Source: Thiobacillus denitrificans (GTDB lineage Bacteria; Pseudomonadota; Gammaproteobacteria; Burkholderiales; Thiobacillaceae). Taken from it: DNA of 53,510 bases. The notes under the pieces were generated by a model. It made no database searches, was not told the DNA's origin, and was given only the letters and a program-made list of their open reading frames with translations. Each line of letters starts with the position of its first letter. Positions within the stretch are counted from its first letter, which is position 1. Shown here one piece after another: positions 36,562 through 44,941 of the stretch. A program made the position numbers and the translations under genes. The stretch is taken from NCBI GenBank assembly GCA_020725005.1, contig DYFW01000002.1, positions 12,914-66,423 of the forward strand. The letters run 5' to 3'.

Positions 36562-36989
36562 TGACCATGCAAATCCACGAGGACCTGCGCCGCGACGAAA
36601 CCGTGAAGACCAGCTCGGATCGCGTCTTCGGCCTGCTTTTCTTCGTCGTCTTCCTGCTGGTCGCGTTGTGGCCGCTGCTCAAGGGCAAGCCCGTGTATCC
36701 GATCCCCCTGGGCATCGCGCTGGCCTTCCTCGCCGTCGCGCTGGTCGTTCCCAGGTGGCTCGCGCCGCTCAACCGGTTGTGGATGAAATTCGGCGAGCTG
36801 CTGCACCGCATCGTCAGCCCGGTCATCCTCGGCATCATGTTCTTCGGTGTCATCACGCCGGTCGGCTGGCTGATGCGCCGCATGGGCAAGGACCTGCTGC
36901 GCACGAAGTTCGATCGCGATAGCGACAGCTACTGGATCCGGCGCGAACCGCCCGGCCCCGAACGATCCAGCCTGAAACGACAATTCTAG
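36561..36989 (+). CDS. SxtJ family membrane protein
   Basis: A 142-residue protein with two or three membrane segments (FGLLFFVVFLLVALWPLL, IPLGIALAFLAVALVV, IVSPVILGIMFFGVITPV) and the conserved end WLMRRMGKDLLRTKFDRDSD followed by SYW, which is typical of the SxtJ family. Function unknown; the family is named after a saxitoxin-cluster gene. It is found next to a DUF5989 gene and a NodU-type carbamoyltransferase in many polysaccharide clusters, as here, so it probably assists that enzyme. Confidence 0.82.
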   Translation: MTMQIHEDLRRDETVKTSSDRVFGLLFFVVFLLVALWPLLKGKPVYPIPLGIALAFLAVALVVPRWLAPLNRLWMKFGELLHRIVSPVILGIMFFGVITPVGWLMRRMGKDLLRTKFDRDSDSYWIRREPPGPERSSLKRQF

Positions 36990-36997
36990 GAGCCCTC

Positions 36998-37147
36998 ATG
37001 TCCCTCTTCCGCGAACTCTGGGAGTTCATGCGCGCGCGCAAGAAATTCTGGCTGCTGCCCATTTTCCTGATCATGGTGCTGCTGGGCGGCCTCCTGGTGC
37101 TCGCCAAGGGCTCGGCCGTCGCGCCTTTCATCTACACGTTGTTCTGA
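36998..37147 (+). CDS. DUF5989 family small membrane protein
   Basis: A 49-residue protein: MSLFRELWEFMRARKKFWLL followed by one membrane segment (PIFLIMVLLGGLLVLAKGSA) and APFIYTLF. The pattern is that of DUF5989, always found beside SxtJ and carbamoyltransferase genes. The start has AGGAG eight bases upstream, and the stop lies four bases before the carbamoyltransferase ATG. Function unknown. Confidence 0.82.
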   Translation: MSLFRELWEFMRARKKFWLLPIFLIMVLLGGLLVLAKGSAVAPFIYTLF

Positions 37148-37151
37148 CGCG

Positions 37152-38984
37152 ATGTATACGCTGGGCCTGTCGGCCTACTACCACGACAGTGCGGCCTGCC
37201 TGTTGCGCGATGGCGAAATCGTCGCCGCCGCGCAGGAGGAGCGCTTCTCGCGCAAGAAGCACGACGCGCGCTTTCCTGTCCATGCATTGAACTACTGCCT
37301 GGCCGAAGCCGGCATTCCACTTGCCCGGGTGGATCAGGTCGCGTTCTACGACAAGCCCTTCCTCAAGTTCGAGCGCTTGCTGGAGACCTACCACGCCTTC
37401 GCGCCGAAGGGATTCACGTCCTTCCGCATGGCGATGCCGCTGTGGCTGCGCGAAAAATTGTTCCAGAAAGACTTGCTGGCGAAGGAGCTCAAGGCCATCG
37501 AGCCCGGCGTGAACTGGGCCGAGCGCCTGCTGTTTTCCGAGCACCACCTGAGTCACGCCGCCAGCGCGTTCTTCCCCTCGCCGTTCGACGAAGCCTTGGT
37601 GCTCACCATGGACGGCGTCGGCGAATGGACGACCACGTCGGCTGCGGTCGGTCGCGGCAACAAGCTGGAAATTTTCAAGGAAATCCATTTTCCGCATTCG
37701 CTCGGCCTGCTCTACTCGGCCTTCACCTACTACCTCGGCTTCAAGGTGAACTCGGGCGAATACAAGGTCATGGGACTCGCGCCCTACGGCGAGCCGAAAT
37801 ATGCGCAGACCCTCCTCGACCACCTGATCGACCTCAAGCCCGACGGCTCGTACCGGCTCGACCAGTCGTACTTCGACTACTGCACCGGGCTGACCATGAC
37901 CAACGCGAAGTTCGACGCGCTGTTCGGTGCGCCGCCGCGCAAGCCGGAAGACCCGCTGACCCAGCGCGAGATGGACCTCGCCGCCTCGCTGCAGGCCGTC
38001 ACCGAAGAAGCCGTGCTGAGGATGACTCGCGCGCTGCACGCGGAAACGGGAATCGACAACCTTTGCCTTGCCGGCGGTGTCGCGCTCAACTGCGTCGCCA
38101 ACGGCAAGGTGCTGCGCGACGGCGCGTTCAAGCGCATGTGGGTGCAGCCCGCCGCGGGCGACGCCGGCGGCGCGCTCGGCGCGGCGCTGGCGGCGCACCA
38201 TCTGTATCGCGAGCAGCCGCGCGCGCCAGGCACGGGCCGCGACCGCATGCGCGGCAGCTACCTCGGCCCGGCGTTCGAACAGGCCGACATCGAGGCGCGC
38301 CTGACGAAAGCCGGCGCGAAATTCAGTGTGCTCTCGGATGCCGAACTCATCGACCGCACGGCCGCGCTGCTGGCGAGCGAACACGTCGTCGGCTGGTTCC
38401 AGGGGCGCATGGAATTCGGCCCGCGCGCGCTCGGCGGCCGCTCCATCCTCGGCGACCCGCGCTCGCCGCAGATGCAGTCGGTGCTCAACCTCAAGATCAA
38501 GTACCGCGAATCCTTCCGCCCGTTCGCGCCGTCGGTGCTGCGCGAGCACGTCGCCGACTGGTTCGAACTCGACCAGGACAGCCCCTACATGCTTATCGTT
38601 GCCGACGTCGCGAAGCGGCGTCGCGTCGAAACCAAAGCCGACCAAGGCCTCTTCGGCATCGAAAAGCTCAAGGTGCCGCGCTCGGCCATTCCCGCCGTCA
38701 CCCACGTCGACTATTCCGCCCGCATCCAGACCGTGCACGCCGACACCAACCCGCGCTACCACGCGCTGATCTCAAGCTTTCATGAAAAAACCGGCTGCCC
38801 GGTGCTGATCAACACCAGCTTCAACGTGCGCGGCGAACCCATCGTCTGCACGCCGGAGGACGCCTTCCGCTGCCTGATGGGCACCGAGATGGACGCGCTG
38901 GTGATCGGCAACTGCGTTCTGATGAAGGCGGATCAGGATCCGGCGCTGAGGCTGGATTACAAGAACGCGTTCGAGCTGGATTGA
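37152..38984 (+). CDS. Carbamoyltransferase (NodU/CmcH family)
   Basis: A 610-residue enzyme with an N-terminal Kae1-like domain (GLSAYYHDSAACLLRDGEIV; metal-binding HHLSH at His131, His132 and His135; NLCLAGGVALNCVANGK) and a C-terminal YrdC-like part (RMEFGPRALGGRSILGDPR, INTSFNVRGEPIV). It would transfer a carbamoyl group from carbamoyl phosphate, through carbamoyl-adenylate, to a hydroxyl of a sugar. Given the context it probably carbamoylates the O-antigen or its precursor. It follows the SxtJ and DUF5989 genes as a unit. Confidence 0.9.
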   Translation: MYTLGLSAYYHDSAACLLRDGEIVAAAQEERFSRKKHDARFPVHALNYCLAEAGIPLARVDQVAFYDKPFLKFERLLETYHAFAPKGFTSFRMAMPLWLREKLFQKDLLAKELKAIEPGVNWAERLLFSEHHLSHAASAFFPSPFDEALVLTMDGVGEWTTTSAAVGRGNKLEIFKEIHFPHSLGLLYSAFTYYLGFKVNSGEYKVMGLAPYGEPKYAQTLLDHLIDLKPDGSYRLDQSYFDYCTGLTMTNAKFDALFGAPPRKPEDPLTQREMDLAASLQAVTEEAVLRMTRALHAETGIDNLCLAGGVALNCVANGKVLRDGAFKRMWVQPAAGDAGGALGAALAAHHLYREQPRAPGTGRDRMRGSYLGPAFEQADIEARLTKAGAKFSVLSDAELIDRTAALLASEHVVGWFQGRMEFGPRALGGRSILGDPRSPQMQSVLNLKIKYRESFRPFAPSVLREHVADWFELDQDSPYMLIVADVAKRRRVETKADQGLFGIEKLKVPRSAIPAVTHVDYSARIQTVHADTNPRYHALISSFHEKTGCPVLINTSFNVRGEPIVCTPEDAFRCLMGTEMDALVIGNCVLMKADQDPALRLDYKNAFELD

Positions 38985-39021
38985 GGTGCCGCCGGGGCGC
39001 GCCTCGCGCAGCCAGGGAGAA

Positions 39022-40083
39022 TCAACCGCCGCGCGCAAAATGCACTGCCAGCGCGCGTGCCTTCCCGTACACGTTGTGCAGTCCATGCAGCAGGTTTTTC
39101 CTGCGCAGGGCGTGACGCGAATGAATCACGACCTGCGCCTGCATCGGCAAATCCGGATGGTGGCGCTTTTCGATTTCGCGCGAGACGATCGCGAAGAAGT
39201 TGTGCTCGTACAGCACGCGGCGACGCGCCTCGATGATCGCTGGCAGGCGCTTCTCATATTCGCCGTCGGCAATCGCCTGGCGGATGATGCGCGCCGCCCC
39301 CGCAGGATCCCTGATGTCGATGGGAATGAAGCTCTCCGCCGGAAAATAGTCCGATGCGTTGGTGCAGCCCGCATAGAACGGCAAGGTGAGCCCGAGAAAG
39401 GCATCCGACAGTTTTTCGGTCCAGTGATGCGGGCCGATGTAGTTCTCGATCGCAATGTGATAGCGGTAGACGTCCAACGCTTCCGCCTTGTCGTCGAGCG
39501 GCCGTGCGCCGCGCCCGTAGACGTGCATGTCCGGCAGCAACTGCATCAGCTTGCGCATGAAATTGAAGCGCCGATGGTGCAGGGTGTGACGCATGCGCTT
39601 GGGCGAGAAGACCATCGACAGATCGTGGGTCTTGGTCAGCGGCGGGTGCGCGACCATGTGGCTAAAAGGAATTTCGTGTTTTTCTCCAACACCGTATATC
39701 CAGACCATGCCGGTCTGAGAAAAAATTCTGTCCTGATGCGGCAGTGCCCATGCTTCCTGACTAGTCAACACGCAACCAAACTGGCGGGCATAGGCGTTGC
39801 CGAAATGCTTGATGGTAGAGGGCTCGCTCGTTGTGAGCATGGTATGCGCGCGTGGGCACGCCAGTTCCTCGTGGCGCTTATTTCGCGGCTCGCTGTCTTT
39901 CGCAGGCAGGTCGTCATAGACTACCAGCCAGTCATATTCCCTGTCCTTCGGGTCAAAACTGAAATGACAATTTCCCCATTGCAGATTGCCATCAGGAACC
40001 TGGTGCAGAAAATAGCGCCGGGGGATGGTGGATAGCACCTTGACTCGAATCGTTTCGGGTGTGAGAACGTGCTGGGTGGTCAT
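39022..40083 (-). CDS. GT10 family alpha-1,3/1,4-fucosyltransferase-like protein
   Basis: A 353-residue protein whose C-terminal half matches GT10 enzymes: YRYHIAIENYIGPHHWTEKL, then DAFLGLTLPFYAGC and DYFPAESFIPID. In GT10 the ENY..TEK segment binds GDP-fucose. No signal peptide or membrane anchor. It is the only minus-strand gene in this part of the cluster and is divergent from the FkbM gene, with just 36 bases between the starts. The acceptor is unknown. It is the second fucosyltransferase of the window, beside the GT11 gene at 23319. Confidence 0.82.
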   Translation of the reverse strand: MTTQHVLTPETIRVKVLSTIPRRYFLHQVPDGNLQWGNCHFSFDPKDREYDWLVVYDDLPAKDSEPRNKRHEELACPRAHTMLTTSEPSTIKHFGNAYARQFGCVLTSQEAWALPHQDRIFSQTGMVWIYGVGEKHEIPFSHMVAHPPLTKTHDLSMVFSPKRMRHTLHHRRFNFMRKLMQLLPDMHVYGRGARPLDDKAEALDVYRYHIAIENYIGPHHWTEKLSDAFLGLTLPFYAGCTNASDYFPAESFIPIDIRDPAGAARIIRQAIADGEYEKRLPAIIEARRRVLYEHNFFAIVSREIEKRHHPDLPMQAQVVIHSRHALRRKNLLHGLHNVYGKARALAVHFARGG

Positions 40084-40119
40084 TGAATAGAGGATCGAGG
40101 CTTGATTGGCTTAAGTATA

Positions 40120-40929
40120 ATGAACAAGTCAACTGCACCGCAGGATTTGCGGCGGCGCTCCCGCTTCAACAAAGCCGACCCGACCAGAACAAGCTTCAAG
40201 ATGAAGAAACTACATTGGAGTCTGTTGAAAAGACTTTATCGGCTGCATCGTCGGTTTGGCATCTATTCGCGGCTGAATCGAAAATGGATGCTGGACAATC
40301 ACAACTGGATCGATCAGCAACTCATCATACGTAGGCCCTATGAGGTTGATCGGATCGTACGTTGTCGACATCTTATTCGCGAGCATCACCTGCAATATTT
40401 CTTTGACATAGGTGCTAATTTTGGCCTCTATTCGATGCTCCTTGCCGACGAGCAGGATTTGCTTTATCTCCATGCCTTTGAGCCTTTGCCACGCAATGCG
40501 CACCAGTTTGGCGCCAATCTTTATCTCAATGGTCTGGATAACCGCGTAAGCCTTCACAATTACGCGCTGAGCGATCGAAGCGGCCAGATCGATCTCTTTG
40601 TCGATCCGAATTCAACAGGGGTTTCCACGCTGTTGCCGACCGAGTCGCGTAATAGGCGGAAAGCTTATAAAGCATCGATTCAGATCGAGTCGCGGGTATT
40701 TGATGAGGCGTTTTCTTTCACAGGGATCCGCGCTTTGGTCAAGATAGATGTGGAAGGCGCTGAACTTTTGGTGCTTGCGGGAATGAGCCGTTTTTTGTTG
40801 AGTAACCATGTTGTGCTGCAAGTGGAAACCATGCCGCAGACCATTGATCAGGTTGACTTGCTTATGCAAAAGGCAGGCTATCGCTCGCTTGGACGCTTGG
40901 GTGCCGATGCCTATTACGGAAACATTTGA
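40120..40929 (+). CDS. FkbM family methyltransferase
   Basis: A SAM-dependent O-methyltransferase of about 269 residues with the FkbM signatures YFFDIGANFGLYSMLLA, HAFEPLPRNA and ALVKIDVEGAELLVLAGM. FkbM proteins in O-antigen clusters methylate sugar hydroxyls. The DNA is AT-richer than both neighbours, suggesting separate acquisition. The start is uncertain: TTG at 40102, ATG at 40120 or ATG at 40201 are all in frame; the conserved core begins after residue 90, so none can be excluded. Confidence 0.8.
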   Translation: MNKSTAPQDLRRRSRFNKADPTRTSFKMKKLHWSLLKRLYRLHRRFGIYSRLNRKWMLDNHNWIDQQLIIRRPYEVDRIVRCRHLIREHHLQYFFDIGANFGLYSMLLADEQDLLYLHAFEPLPRNAHQFGANLYLNGLDNRVSLHNYALSDRSGQIDLFVDPNSTGVSTLLPTESRNRRKAYKASIQIESRVFDEAFSFTGIRALVKIDVEGAELLVLAGMSRFLLSNHVVLQVETMPQTIDQVDLLMQKAGYRSLGRLGADAYYGNI

Positions 40930-40933
40930 GCGC

Positions 40934-41704
40934 ATGACTCCGATTTCCGTATTCATCATCGCCAAGAACGAGGCGGACCGCATCCCCGTCGTCATCCGCG
41001 CCGTGCGCGACTGGGTGGACGAGGTCATCGTCATCGACAGCGGCAGCAGCGACGACACCGTGGCGGTGAGTGAGTCGCTGGGCGCGCGCGTGGTGTTCAA
41101 CGCATGGCGAGGCTACGGCCCGCAGAAGGTTTTCGGCGAGTCATTGTGCAGGAACCGATGGCTGCTGAACCTCGATGCCGACGAGGAAGTGTCGCCACAG
41201 CTGGGCGCCGAAATCCGCGCGCTGTTCGAGCAAGGCGAGCCAGCCTGCACCGCCTATACGCTGCCCATCCTGCCTCTGTATCCGTTCCAGCAGTCCGGGC
41301 ATCCCTGGACGGCCTTCCACCATCCGGTGCGCCTCTACCGCCGGGACAAGGCCGGTTTCAAGGATGAGCTCGTGCACGATTCTGTCGTCGTGCACGAAGG
41401 CCCGGTCGGGCACCTGAAGGGGATGGTGCTGCACCGCTCGTTCCGTTCCCTGGCGCACCATGTCGACAAGGTGAACGGCTATTCCAGCGCCCAGGCCGAA
41501 GTGCTGGCTGCAAGGGGGCGCGATCCCGGCCTGCTGGCGCTGCTGCTGGTGCCGGCGCTGGCCTTCTTCAAGCAGTATGTCCTGCGCCGCGAGTTCGTGA
41601 ACGGCGTCGACGGCATCGTGGTGAGCCACATGTACGCCTTCCAGCGCTTCATACGCCTGGCCAAGACGCGCGAAAAGCGGCGCCTGATGCGGCAGGGGAA
41701 ATAA
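40934..41704 (+). CDS. Family 2 glycosyltransferase (WaaE/KdtX-like)
   Basis: A 256-residue GT-A enzyme with ISVFIIAKNEADRIPVVIRA, VIVIDSGSSDDTV and the acidic LLNLDADEEVSPQL motif. The combination, together with YGPQKVFGES, is typical of the WaaE/KdtX group, which adds glucose to the inner LPS core. It would therefore belong to core rather than O-unit assembly. It starts four bases after the FkbM stop, and its stop overlaps the following GT4 start (TAATG). Confidence 0.85.
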   Translation: MTPISVFIIAKNEADRIPVVIRAVRDWVDEVIVIDSGSSDDTVAVSESLGARVVFNAWRGYGPQKVFGESLCRNRWLLNLDADEEVSPQLGAEIRALFEQGEPACTAYTLPILPLYPFQQSGHPWTAFHHPVRLYRRDKAGFKDELVHDSVVVHEGPVGHLKGMVLHRSFRSLAHHVDKVNGYSSAQAEVLAARGRDPGLLALLLVPALAFFKQYVLRREFVNGVDGIVVSHMYAFQRFIRLAKTREKRRLMRQGK

Positions 41705-42777
41705 TGCCCAGTGTTTTATGGTGGGGGCGCTTTGATCCCGACTATTCGCGCAATCGCATTCTGCGCAAACTCCTGCCGGAGCTGGGCTGGCACATTGTCG
41801 ACTTTCACCCGCGCTTCAGTTCGCTGGCGGATATCGAAGCCCTGCTCAAACGAATCGGCAAGGTGGATCTTGTCTGGGTGCCTTGCTTCCGGCAGCGCGA
41901 TCTTGCCGCGGCCAGCCGCTGGGCGAAGCGGCACGGCCTTCCCCTGCTGTTCGACCCGCTGATCTCCGCCTACGACAAGCAGGTTTTCGAACGAAAAAAA
42001 TTCCCGCCACAAAGCCGGCAGGCCCGGCGACTGCATCGATGGGAGCAATCCCTGTTCCAGCGGGCCGACATGCTGATCGCTGACACGCAAGCCCATGCCG
42101 ACTACTTTTCCGAGGCGTTCGACGTCCCGTCAGATCGTATCGAAGTTGTGTACGTGGGCGCGGAAGAATCGCTGTTCCACCCGGCGCCGATGCCCGACCA
42201 TGCGGACGGGCGCCCGGTCGAGGTGCTTTTCTACGGGAGCTTCATCGAATTGCAGGCCCCGCAGATCATCGTCGAGGCAGCCCGTATTTACACCGGCCCG
42301 CCCGTGCGCTGGACCCTGCTCGGCAAGGGACCGCTGCGCGCCGGGTGCGAGCGTTTGGCCCGTGGGCTCGGCAACGTCCACTTCGAGAACCCGGTCCCGT
42401 ACGAAGCGCTGCCCGCCCGGATTCACAAGGCCGATATCCTGCTTGGCGTGTTCGATGCCGGCGCAAAGGCCGGGCGGGTGATCCCGAACAAGGTGTTCCA
42501 GGCGCTGGCGTGTGGGCGGCCGGTGGTGACGCGGCGCGCGGCAGCCTACGCGGCTGCCTGTCGCGGCGACGGAGAGCGTGGCCTGGTCTGGGTCGAGCCG
42601 GGCAACCCCGGCGCGTTGGCCGGGACCGTGGCGAAATGGGCGCAGCGAATACGCGACGACCCGGACATCGGGCGACGCGCGGCCGATCTTTACGAGGCGG
42701 TTTTTTCCAAGGCCGTTATCGAGGAACAACTGCGCAGCGCGCTGGCCGCTGCGCAGGCTTTGCGGCGTCGTTATTGA
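41704..42777 (+). CDS. Family 4 glycosyltransferase
   Basis: A 357-residue GT-B enzyme. The N-terminal domain has WGRFDPDYSRNRILRKLL and the C-terminal donor domain shows VEVLFYGSFIELQAPQI, WTLLGKGPLRAG and PNKVFQALACGRPVVTRRA. It is coupled to the previous gene by TAATG. It may act in LPS core or in linking the O-unit. It ends just before a large inverted repeat that separates it from the convergent methyltransferase gene. Confidence 0.85.
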   Translation: MPSVLWWGRFDPDYSRNRILRKLLPELGWHIVDFHPRFSSLADIEALLKRIGKVDLVWVPCFRQRDLAAASRWAKRHGLPLLFDPLISAYDKQVFERKKFPPQSRQARRLHRWEQSLFQRADMLIADTQAHADYFSEAFDVPSDRIEVVYVGAEESLFHPAPMPDHADGRPVEVLFYGSFIELQAPQIIVEAARIYTGPPVRWTLLGKGPLRAGCERLARGLGNVHFENPVPYEALPARIHKADILLGVFDAGAKAGRVIPNKVFQALACGRPVVTRRAAAYAAACRGDGERGLVWVEPGNPGALAGTVAKWAQRIRDDPDIGRRAADLYEAVFSKAVIEEQLRSALAAAQALRRRY

Positions 42778-42824
42778 TGCGGAAATTCAAGTTCTTGTAT
42801 TTCCCGTCAATATCGATCATTCCC

Positions 42825-42970
42825 AAAAACATGACACCCTCAGCCGTCATTGCGAGGCGTCGCCGAAGCAATCCAGTCGTGGCCTGAGCGCGCTGCCGGA
42901 TTGCTTCGCCCTGCTCGCAATGACCACGGCATACGACGAACCCAGGATGGTGCAGGGGTCATGTTTTTTT
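42825..42970. terminator. Bidirectional terminator-like inverted repeat with a nested repeat in its loop
   Basis: AAAAACATGACACCCT (42825-42840) faces AGGGGTCATGTTTTT (42954-42968), so a stem with A-rich left and T-rich right flanks lies between two convergent genes. Between the arms sits a second, complete inverted repeat (42846-42924). A terminator for both genes is the simplest reading. Confidence 0.5.
42846..42924. repeat. Nested 79-bp inverted repeat
   Basis: GTCATTGCGAG (42846-42856) pairs with CTCGCAATGAC (42914-42924), and GAAGCAATCC (42865-42874) with GGATTGCTTC (42898-42907). This form of intergenic repeat is widespread in proteobacteria. It fits exactly inside the loop of the terminator-like arms, which suggests it inserted there. 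Confidence 0.85.
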
Positions 42971-42985
42971 GAAAACCTCAATAGA

Positions 42986-43687
42986 TTACGCTTCGGGCAC
43001 GCGCAGCAGGCCGATGCCGAACCCGCACTGATCAGGATCGGCAACGAACTCCTGCACGTCGGCCCCGACCTTGAGACGCTTCCAGAAATGGAACACCTGG
43101 TTGGTCGGCAGGGGCTGCTTCTCGACGATGTCGTGGAAGGCGATTAGACCGCCGGGGCGCACGAATTCCTTGTAGTCGTTGTAGTCCGCCTCCACACCCG
43201 ATTCGGTATGATCGCCGTCGATGAACATGAAATCGGCCTTCTCGCCGCCCAGTTCCTGTGCAAGTCGGGCCTTGAAGCCGGCCTCATGTGAGTTGCCTGT
43301 CAGCAGCGTGACCTTGCACGCCGATCCGGGGGGCGGGAACTGGCTGAACAGGGGACGCTGGCGGCGCATGTCGTTGAGGTCACAGGTGATGACCCGCCGG
43401 GACGCGAGATAGGACCAGATCAATAGCGTACCGCCCCGTGCGGTGCCGATCTCGACGATGATCTTCGGTTTGATCGCCTGCACGGCCTTGGCCAGCTGGA
43501 GGATTTCCGAGGGGATTTGCAGGGTCTTGACTGTCATGTAGCCGCCCCCGCCAAAATGCATCGCCCAGTCGACGACTTCTTCGAGCGAGCGAGCTTGCGA
43601 GTGGTATTCCCGCAGGCGGCGTTGCGCATAAAGGCGATTGAAGGGTTGGCGCAGGGCGCGGCTCAGGGATTTGAAAGGTCTTTGCAT
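42986..43687 (-). CDS. CmcI-like class I methyltransferase
   Basis: A 233-residue protein with motif I IIVEIGTARGGTLLIWSYLA, the acidic FMFIDGDHTESGVEADY and LIAFHDIVEK, the pattern of the cephalosporin-hydroxylase (CmcI)/Methyltransf_24 group. These are SAM- and metal-binding methyltransferases often found in LPS or cell-surface clusters. The first ~50 residues are basic. It is transcribed with the ligase upstream (30-base gap) and convergent with the GT4 gene. Confidence 0.82.
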   Translation of the reverse strand: MQRPFKSLSRALRQPFNRLYAQRRLREYHSQARSLEEVVDWAMHFGGGGYMTVKTLQIPSEILQLAKAVQAIKPKIIVEIGTARGGTLLIWSYLASRRVITCDLNDMRRQRPLFSQFPPPGSACKVTLLTGNSHEAGFKARLAQELGGEKADFMFIDGDHTESGVEADYNDYKEFVRPGGLIAFHDIVEKQPLPTNQVFHFWKRLKVGADVQEFVADPDQCGFGIGLLRVPEA

Positions 43688-43717
43688 GATATTCAGCGTT
43701 AAGTAGATGGGGGCAGT

Positions 43718-44941
43718 TCAGGTTTTTCTCGGTTGCAGGGCAATGATGAATCCACTCAGCAACAGAAGCACGACCGGAAACCACCAGGCCCGATAAAGCA
43801 CCGGCTGCGACTGGAGCGGAAAAGCGATGACGGCCAGCGAAGCCGCATAAGGCGCGGCCCGGCTGCGCAGTTCCGGCGCGGCCTGCCGGTACCACCGGAC
43901 GAGCAGGAAGATGGCCGCGAGCAGGCCGGCAAGGCCGATCAGTCCGGATTCGGCGGCAATCGAAACGTACATGTGGTGGGCGTGGTAGACGCCGCCTGGA
44001 TAGTCGCCGCCACGGCGGAAGGGGTCTTCAGGCCGGGTCGCGTAGCGGTCGTAGACATCGGCGAACGCGCCGGCCCCGACGCCGGTCAAGGGCCTGTCTT
44101 TCAGCATTTCGACGGCAGTCTCCCAGATGATCATGCGCCCGCTTAACATGTGGTCCAGTTTCTTGAAGAGCGACTGCTCGCTCGGCGCGTCGAACTGCCT
44201 GAACTTGGCGGCCGTGGTTTCGGACTGGCCGATGGCGGCAACCACTCCGACGACGATGGCCGCGAGGATGAACGCGCGATGCCACCAGCCGAAGCGGGGC
44301 AGCAGGATCGCGACACCCAATAGATAAAACAGCACATTGCTGCGCGCGCCGCTCATGCCCGCCACGAAGCCGATCAGCGCGATGCACGCGAGGGCGGCGA
44401 GAGGCCGGGATCGGGTCATGCGCCAGAGCATGATGGGCATCAGCACGGTCATGAACAGGCCGAAGTGCAGGTTGTCGGGGAAGGGGCCCATCATGCGGCC
44501 GTCGCCGCCCATGGGCACGCCGAGCAGGTCGCGCCCGAAGCCATACTGGATGTACCCGTCGGCGAGCCAGATCGCCAGGACGATCGCCAGCCAGCGCTGC
44601 AGCCAGGCGTGATCGCTTTCCGTCTTGAGTCCTTCCATCAATGCCAGTCCGACGACGAAAAACAGGACCAGCACCAAGGCCACGCTCGCCGTGCCCGCCG
44701 GATTGAACGAGCCGGGCAGCGAAATCAGGACGGGTACGAGCAGCAGGGCGAAGACGGTGGCGAGGCGCCGGGCAGCCGTGCCGGACAGGTCGATGCGCTT
44801 ATGGAACAGCAGCCAGAGGCCCAGGAACAGGAGCAGTATCGAGGGCAGGCGTGCGCCGCCGGTGAAGGGCTGCCAGGCGATCAGCATGAGCCCCAGGAAG
44901 CGGGCGGCCAGTTCAGGCGTGATCGATCGAATGAAGCTCAT
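43718..44941 (-). CDS. O-antigen ligase family protein (WaaL-like)
   Basis: A 407-residue protein with about ten to twelve membrane segments and a large periplasmic loop containing GRMIIWETAVEMLKDRPLTG, GVGAGAFADVY and YHAHHMYVSIAAESGLIG, the Wzy_C/WaaL signature. It would join the finished O-chain to lipid A-core. I chose the ATG at 44941 because GGAAG lies six bases upstream; the ATG at 44944 is too close. The start lies inside the end of the upstream GT4 gene, so the two are coupled. Confidence 0.85.
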   Translation of the reverse strand: MSFIRSITPELAARFLGLMLIAWQPFTGGARLPSILLLFLGLWLLFHKRIDLSGTAARRLATVFALLLVPVLISLPGSFNPAGTASVALVLVLFFVVGLALMEGLKTESDHAWLQRWLAIVLAIWLADGYIQYGFGRDLLGVPMGGDGRMMGPFPDNLHFGLFMTVLMPIMLWRMTRSRPLAALACIALIGFVAGMSGARSNVLFYLLGVAILLPRFGWWHRAFILAAIVVGVVAAIGQSETTAAKFRQFDAPSEQSLFKKLDHMLSGRMIIWETAVEMLKDRPLTGVGAGAFADVYDRYATRPEDPFRRGGDYPGGVYHAHHMYVSIAAESGLIGLAGLLAAIFLLVRWYRQAAPELRSRAAPYAASLAVIAFPLQSQPVLYRAWWFPVVLLLLSGFIIALQPRKT

